Below, piece by piece: positions 43,036 through 46,660 of a stretch of 46,660 nt of DNA (positions are counted from its first letter, which is position 1; every line of letters begins with the position of its first letter). The stretch is from the IMG/VR virus record IMGVR_UViG_3300030102_005041, positions 1-46,660 of that record; one strand, 5' to 3'. Both the position numbers and the translations under genes were made by a program. Under the pieces are notes generated by a model. That model saw only the letters and a program-made list of their open reading frames with translations, did not search any database and was not told the origin of the DNA. The DNA is from a virus.

Positions 43036-44847
43036 TTAAGCGTAAGCTACAGATCCAGCAGTTGATCCTTTAGCAGAAGTAATTATAACTTCAATATCAT
43101 TGCTAGGAGCAGCGCCAAAACTTATTTTTACTTTACTAGTAGAAGCAGTATCTGATTTATCTGTTCTAGCAACATCTGCAAAAACTGTTTCTTTAGTGCT
43201 TGAATCAAATAATTGCACAATTACGTCTTCTGTTCCAAGAGAGTGTGTTATCTCTGCATATAAGTTACTAGTAAAGTTACTATCAGATACATCAATAGTT
43301 GCGTGTACAAATCTAGAAGCTAAGGTGTCAGGTGTTACAAACTTAGCTGTATTAGTACCTGTTTGAACTTCTGCAGCACTTGCAGCAGAATCAGCAGTAG
43401 CACCATCAGCTACGTTAATCATAGTTCTAACATTAGCTGGTGTAATTTCTTCTATAACACCTGCTCCTGATGAATCTCTACCTAATATTCTATTTGTAGC
43501 AGATACATTTTGTATTTTAGCATATGTTACTTGATCATCACCTATATGCGCTGTATCTATAGAGCCGTCAGTGTAGTGTTCAGAGTCAATAGCGTTATCA
43601 GCTATTTTAGCGCCTGTTACAGCGTCAGCATTGATTTTTGCAGTAGTAACGGCGTTACTATCTATTTGACCTGCTGCTACAGTATTTAATAATGCTAAAG
43701 CTCCAGTTGCACTACCATTTATTGTTATAGCATCAGCTTCAAGAGTTCCGTCTACATCTACGTTGCCTGATATGTCAAGATTAGTAAATATAGATGTTCC
43801 TGGAGCTTCTATTAAATGTGAAAAAACAAACTTATCACTTGTAGCGTTCCAAAGTAAAGTAGCATCATTAGAAGCATCAACAGCATCTTGTATTGTAATA
43901 CCAGCTCCGTCTGCAGTTGAACTAGAGTCTCCTGATGACTGGTTTAATGTTATGTTTTTATCTTCAACATTTAATGTACCTACGTTTGCTGATATTGTAT
44001 CGCCCGATACAGTTAAATCACCTGTTACAACTAAATCATTACCAATTGTAACAACATCATTGCTATCACCAATTTGTACTGCGTTAGAAGCAAAACCACC
44101 AGCTAATCTAGTTTTTAAGTTTGCTACGGACACATCGTCATTATCATTAGCAGTCATATCATCAACAACTAAATCAATTGTTCCATCACCATCTTGATAT
44201 GTAGCGGTTATTCTTGTTTCAGTATTACTACTAAACATTGCTCCAACAATATCTTGAACTTGCTCTGTACTAAGCTGAGTATCAGTAGCTGTAATTGTTA
44301 AAGTATCACTTGACATTGCTGTAGTAACATTTGTACCGCCTGCTATTGTCAATGTATCACCTGGAGTCATACCTGTAGAACCACTATCACCAGCTACTGT
44401 TAAATCAGAAACAACAAAATCTAATGTACCGTCTCCGTCTTGATAAGTTACTGTAATACCAGTTTCGGTATTTCCAGTTACCATGCCGCCAACAAAATCT
44501 TCAACTTGTTCTTCGCTTAGCTGTGTATCTGTAGACGCTATAGTTACAGTGTCAGTTCCTGCTGTAGTTGTTATTGTAACGTTAGATCCAGCTGCAAAAG
44601 TTAACGTATCAGTAGCACTATCTGCCACTACATTAGATTGACCAGATACAGCTATTGTAGTAAATGCGTTACCAGAAGAGTCTAGTGAAACCCACTCGCT
44701 ACCGTTATAATATCTTACAACATTTGATGAGCTGTTGTAGTAAATTTGACCAGCTTCTGAAGTTGGATTACTACTGCTTATGTGCAGTTTTGCGTTTCTC
44801 AACTCATTATCATCAATGTCAAGATGGTTTAAAAATTGTATTGCCAT
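43036..44847 (-). CDS. Large fibre-like beta-repeat protein
   Basis: The 603-residue protein starts MAIQFLNHLDIDDNELRNAK and has a low-complexity Thr/Asp/Gly/Ala composition. An imperfect repeat occurs twice: DTQLSEEQVEDFVGGMV ... TYQDGDGTLDFVV (about residues 108-145) and DTQLSTEQVQDIVGAMF ... TYQDGDGTIDLVV. There is a Val/Gly/Thr coiled beta region, a section of ADAVTGAKIADNAID helix-like motifs, and a C-terminal domain with EITHSLGTEDVIVQLFDSST. It has no enzymatic motif. It is likely a fibre or adhesin component expressed with the S74 fibre (22-base gap). Role inferred from composition and gene order. Confidence 0.78.
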   Translation of the reverse strand: MAIQFLNHLDIDDNELRNAKLHISSSNPTSEAGQIYYNSSSNVVRYYNGSEWVSLDSSGNAFTTIAVSGQSNVVADSATDTLTFAAGSNVTITTTAGTDTVTIASTDTQLSEEQVEDFVGGMVTGNTETGITVTYQDGDGTLDFVVSDLTVAGDSGSTGMTPGDTLTIAGGTNVTTAMSSDTLTITATDTQLSTEQVQDIVGAMFSSNTETRITATYQDGDGTIDLVVDDMTANDNDDVSVANLKTRLAGGFASNAVQIGDSNDVVTIGNDLVVTGDLTVSGDTISANVGTLNVEDKNITLNQSSGDSSSTADGAGITIQDAVDASNDATLLWNATSDKFVFSHLIEAPGTSIFTNLDISGNVDVDGTLEADAITINGSATGALALLNTVAAGQIDSNAVTTAKINADAVTGAKIADNAIDSEHYTDGSIDTAHIGDDQVTYAKIQNVSATNRILGRDSSGAGVIEEITPANVRTMINVADGATADSAASAAEVQTGTNTAKFVTPDTLASRFVHATIDVSDSNFTSNLYAEITHSLGTEDVIVQLFDSSTKETVFADVARTDKSDTASTSKVKISFGAAPSNDIEVIITSAKGSTAGSVAYA

Positions 44848-44849
44848 AG

Positions 44850-45539
44850 TTAGTTCATGTATGCTTTACCGGATTCAGCTCCAGCAAATGTTATTGTTAA
44901 GTTGTTTTTGTCCGTGTAGTTTACGTCGCCATAACCTTTTTTACCTGATGATAAAACTACTGTTACAGACGGAAATTTTTCTAAATTATGCGCTATAGAC
45001 CATGTGGCCGATGCAGAATTTTGTGTATGTGCAAAATGTTTATCGCTTGTTGCGTCTAAAACAAAATTTGCTACATCATAATGTTTTTGATCAGTTAATG
45101 TACCGTTACCTCCTATGTAACTTAACTGTAGTGTATAAAAACTAGCAGTATCAACTGCATAAGATGTTATTTTATAATGACCAAAGCTTGATATTTGATT
45201 TTGTTCAGATATTAATATATCAGAGCCTACTAGATATTCTAAAAAACTAGTTACAACCTGACCGCTAGTATCTGAACTATGTATTTGAAGGCTTGTCACA
45301 GCTGAATAAGCTGTACCGCTTGCTACACCGTAAAAATTACCAGCACCTGCTTCACTGCTGTCAGACTCAAATTTATACGTCATTTGAGCTGATATTGATA
45401 TTTTACCTTTTTCTGTTAAATATTTTGCAACATCACTGGCTAGAAAATTACGAGTTTTTCTCCCTGGCGTTGAGCTTCCAATAAAGGAGTCATTGTCTTG
45501 TATTGTAGTATCGTTAATATACGAACCTAGTCTAGCCAT
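44850..45539 (-). CDS. Short fibre-like protein with anchor domain
   Basis: The 229-residue protein starts MARLGSYINDTTIQDNDSFI, then a strand-rich middle, and ends with a typical fibre C-terminal domain, ATWSIAHNLEKFPSVTVVLS ... NLTITFAGAESGKAYMN. Its first 40 residues parallel those of the 739-residue fibre (MARISTYNIDSSIDGTEFIL), so both probably attach to the same virion site. The final domain resembles the end of the 603-residue fibre protein. Gaps to neighbours are 2 and 7 bases. A short fibre or adaptor is likely. No catalytic residues are visible. Confidence 0.73.
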   Translation of the reverse strand: MARLGSYINDTTIQDNDSFIGSSTPGRKTRNFLASDVAKYLTEKGKISISAQMTYKFESDSSEAGAGNFYGVASGTAYSAVTSLQIHSSDTSGQVVTSFLEYLVGSDILISEQNQISSFGHYKITSYAVDTASFYTLQLSYIGGNGTLTDQKHYDVANFVLDATSDKHFAHTQNSASATWSIAHNLEKFPSVTVVLSSGKKGYGDVNYTDKNNLTITFAGAESGKAYMN

Positions 45540-45546
45540 TTATATT

Positions 45547-45786
45547 TTATTTACAATTATTTATTCTAGTACCTCTACCGTGGCCGCTTCTGTTCGCTTT
45601 CATTGAAACAAAACGTTTTTTAGTGTGGTCGTAGTCTTTACCTTCTATGTTTTTACCAGCTTTTATAGCTTTTCTGCGCTTTCTTTGGTTTTCTGCACGC
45701 ATTTTCTTACGTCGAGGGCTATTTGCAGCTGCTAGATCTCTCTTGCGTTTAGCTGCAAGCGCTCTTTTTGATAATTTTTGCGGCAT
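45547..45786 (-). CDS. Small basic protein, first gene of the leftward late operon
   Basis: The 79-residue protein is highly basic (KRALAAKRKRDLAAANSPRR, KKMRAENQRKRRKAIKAGKN) and ends in a conserved block GKDYDHTKKRFVSMKANRSG, HGRGT. I recall the DHTKxxFVSxKxNRGxxGxGT block from small phage proteins with no clear role. There is a His/Asn arrangement that hints at an HNH-like or nucleic acid-binding element, but it is too short to claim. It is the first gene downstream of the divergent control region, so it probably has strong expression. Confidence 0.74.
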   Translation of the reverse strand: MPQKLSKRALAAKRKRDLAAANSPRRKKMRAENQRKRRKAIKAGKNIEGKDYDHTKKRFVSMKANRSGHGRGTRINNCK

Positions 45787-45834
45787 TTTTTACTGTTTTA
45801 ATTACATTTGTACTAATTACACGGTTATTTATAG

Positions 45835-45917
45835 TTTTAAGGTATTATTTTTTACTTAATTTTTTATTAGTGTGACAATAGGGTATTACTTATATACCTT
45901 AAAAGCCTTATGTCACA
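45835..45917. repeat. Nested inverted repeats with GGTAT/ATACC core
   Basis: TTTTAAGGTAT (45835-45845) pairs perfectly with ATACCTTAAAA (45894-45904). TGTGACA (45871-45877) pairs with TGTCACA (45911-45917). A further GGTAT at 45882-45886 faces ATACC at 45894-45898, and TAGGGTAT (45879-45886) pairs with ATACCCTA (45961-45968). The arms could be protein-binding sites or fold as hairpins. It lies 49 bases from the first leftward gene. Confidence 0.6.
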
Positions 45918-46007
45918 TTTTTTAACTAAAAAGTTGTTGCTAATTGTGAGTATTTGCTCTATACCCTAACTCGTTGACTACCAGCCAGTTACGAAAACGC
46001 CTTTTTT

Positions 46008-46087
46008 GGCCCCATGGGCCCCCCTGTTAAGGCCCCCTAGGCCATATTTTTAGGTTTTGGCCCCCCTGGCTAGCCCCGTAGGCCCCA
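46008..46087. repeat. GC-rich GGCCCC palindrome cluster
   Basis: An 80-base island of G+C-rich sequence stands in an A/T-rich region. It contains several GGCCCC-like copies, a 10-base direct repeat GGCCCCCCTG (46017-46026 and 46059-46068, 42 apart) and three palindromes: CCCATGGG (46011-46018), CCTAGG (46036-46041) and GGCTAGCC (46068-46075). No coding or RNA gene signal is visible. A protein-binding site, origin element or structured transcript is possible. Confidence 0.65.
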
Positions 46088-46107
46088 GATGATGTATAGC
46101 ACAACTT

Positions 46108-46125
46108 TAATACGACTGCACATAG
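46108..46125 (+). promoter_or_regulatory. T7-RNA-polymerase-promoter-like sequence
   Basis: TAATACGACTGCACATAG shares the first ten bases of the T7 promoter consensus (TAATACGACT) and the ATAG at the initiation end, 14 of 18 positions. It points right, towards the gene at 46289. No T7-type RNA polymerase gene is in the window, and no second copy was noticed. It may be a single-subunit polymerase promoter or coincidence. Confidence 0.3.
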
Positions 46126-46171
46126 ATAATATAATAAAATTAACTATGCTACTTATAAATAAATATTAAAC

Positions 46172-46199
46172 CAAACTTAGTAAAAATTTATAAAGCAAA
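46172..46199 (-). promoter_or_regulatory. Putative Bacteroidota-type promoter, leftward
   Basis: On the minus strand a TTTG (46199-46196) is followed after 16 bases by TAAGTTTG (46179-46172), matching the TAnnTTTG -7 box of Bacteroidota. The usual spacing is slightly longer. It would start a leftward transcript with a leader of about 370-380 bases to the first late gene. It supports a Bacteroidota host but is not proof. Confidence 0.35.
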
Positions 46200-46288
46200 T
46201 TAAAAAAACACAATTTAAATACTAACACTATTAGATAATATAAATGTAAATAACTTTTAAAAATAATAATAACTTAAAACAAATAACT

Positions 46289-46516
46289 ATGCAAACTTTA
46301 AAATCAAAACGCTTCGTAATTCGCAAATCACTAATTGGCAAAAATCAAATCATTGAAGTAACTTTCAAAAATGGCAAAAAAGCAAAGTATAATCATGACC
46401 TCGCTTACAACATAATGCAAAGCAAACTAAATACTATGCCTTGCTTTGAAAAATACAAAAGCTATACAAGTAGCACTTCAATACCAGTAATTCTACGTGA
46501 CAAAGTAATACTTTAA
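46289..46516 (+). CDS. Small rightward protein of unknown function
   Basis: The 75-residue basic protein starts MQTLKSKRFVIRKSLIGKNQ, with a strand pair IIEVTFKNGKKAKYNHDLAY, then a helix and an end STSIPVILRDKVIL. The beta hairpin may be an SH3- or Tudor-like element, but this is weak. It is the first gene to the right of the divergent region, and a clear terminator hairpin follows it. The start has the A-rich upstream AAACAAATAACT typical of this genome. It likely belongs to the early or middle genes. No family is recognised. Confidence 0.7.
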   Translation: MQTLKSKRFVIRKSLIGKNQIIEVTFKNGKKAKYNHDLAYNIMQSKLNTMPCFEKYKSYTSSTSIPVILRDKVIL

Positions 46517-46529
46517 TCACTTATAAACT

Positions 46530-46560
46530 AAGAGCAGTAGTGCAATACTCTGCTGCTCTT
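46530..46560 (+). terminator. Intrinsic terminator after the 75-residue gene
   Basis: AAGAGCAGTAG and CTGCTGCTCTT pair over 11 bases (one G-U pair) with a 9-base loop TGCAATACT. The right arm runs into a short T-run (CTTTT). It lies 13 bases after the stop of the rightward 75-residue gene and before the next rightward start, so it probably ends or attenuates that transcript. Confidence 0.75.
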
Positions 46561-46602
46561 TTAAACACTTAAACAAATAATCACCTTTAAAAACTAAATA
46601 AA

Positions 46603-46660
46603 ATGAGAAAATTTCATCATAATAAAGTAATCAATGTACTATCTAACGTAGTAGTTTACT
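46603..46660 (+). CDS. Start of another rightward gene (cut by window edge)
   Basis: ATG at 46603-46605 opens a frame with no stop to the end of the window (MRKFHHNKVINVLSNVVVY). The preceding bases AAAACTAAATAAA resemble the A-rich leaders of other genes, and a similar CTTTTAAAAA-type stretch occurs before both rightward genes. Only 19 residues are visible, so no function can be given. Its place after the terminator fits a second short gene on the right-hand side. Confidence 0.5.
   Translation, partial: MRKFHHNKVINVLSNVVVY

Larger units (their letters stand above)
45787..46288. other. Divergent intergenic control region
   Basis: No credible gene is seen in these 502 bases. They separate leftward late genes from rightward genes. 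From left to right they hold inverted repeats with an AAGGTAT/ATACCTT core (45835-45917), a GC-rich palindrome cluster (46008-46087), a T7-promoter-like sequence (46108-46125) and a leftward Bacteroidota-type promoter (46172-46199). The right-hand section is nearly pure A/T. These features make it a likely control region or replication origin, but no experiment or comparison is available here. Confidence 0.65.

Noticed and set aside
46008-46087. Vector or adaptor contamination as source of the GC-rich block
   Set aside because: It matches no cloning-site or adaptor sequence that I know, and the palindromes are separated by native-looking A/T bases; an assembly artefact cannot be fully excluded.
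45787-46288. Possible tRNA or other small structured RNA gene in the divergent region
   Set aside because: No cloverleaf, T-loop or CCA pattern was found. The inverted repeats are too short and interleaved to be a known RNA.
1-46660. CRISPR array, integrase, repressor or restriction-modification genes
   Set aside because: No regularly spaced repeats and no recognised recombinase, repressor or methylase motif is visible in either strand.

Overview
The window is a contiguous piece of a tailed double-stranded DNA phage genome, most likely a podovirus of a marine Bacteroidota (flavobacterial) host. Direct support for the host guess is indirect: base composition is strongly AT-rich, start codons are preceded by A-rich stretches and not by Shine-Dalgarno sequences, one TAnnTTTG-type promoter box is present, and the exported proteins have Bacteroidota-style signal peptides. 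The proteins recall, from memory and without a database search, crAss-like and uncultured marine phages. No integrase, repressor, tRNA, CRISPR array or replication gene is visible, so this is the late half of the genome.

Almost everything is encoded on the minus strand and is read from about 45.8 kb towards position 1. In transcription order it holds a small basic protein and four fibre-like proteins, one with a self-cleaving S74 chaperone domain (45.8-38.5 kb). Next come a HExxH protein and a cluster of very small lysine-rich proteins (38.5-36.4 kb), then a chaperonin pair GroEL/GroES (36.3-34.5 kb). These are followed by a winged-helix-like protein, a possible decoration protein, a holin and several small conserved proteins. 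One of those is a 207-residue protein that looks like two GroES folds in tandem. The packaging and head genes follow: putative small terminase, large terminase, portal, scaffold, major capsid protein and a small capsid-associated protein (31.7-23.8 kb). A strong hairpin sits after the capsid genes, in the place where T7 has its T-phi terminator. The tail ring, adaptor and nozzle genes come next (23.7-14.0 kb), then three ejection-type proteins, the last of 2,724 residues with a HExxH motif (14.0-2.9 kb). The left end carries two small basic proteins, a secreted outer-membrane-barrel-like protein, a one-pass membrane protein, an exported thioredoxin-fold protein without its CxxC, a small helical protein and an M15-type endolysin cut by the window edge.

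At the right end a 502-base gene-free region separates the leftward late genes from two small rightward genes. It contains inverted repeats, a very GC-rich palindrome cluster, a T7-promoter-like sequence and a Bacteroidota-type promoter, so it is the best candidate for a control region or replication origin.

The most interesting points are the chaperonin set with an extra tandem-GroES protein, a sharply GC-richer segment confined to the ATPase part of the terminase gene, the structured divergent region, and the phage-borne outer-membrane and thioredoxin-fold proteins beside the lysis gene. Gene functions come from motif reading and remembered family patterns. Names for small proteins are deliberately conservative.
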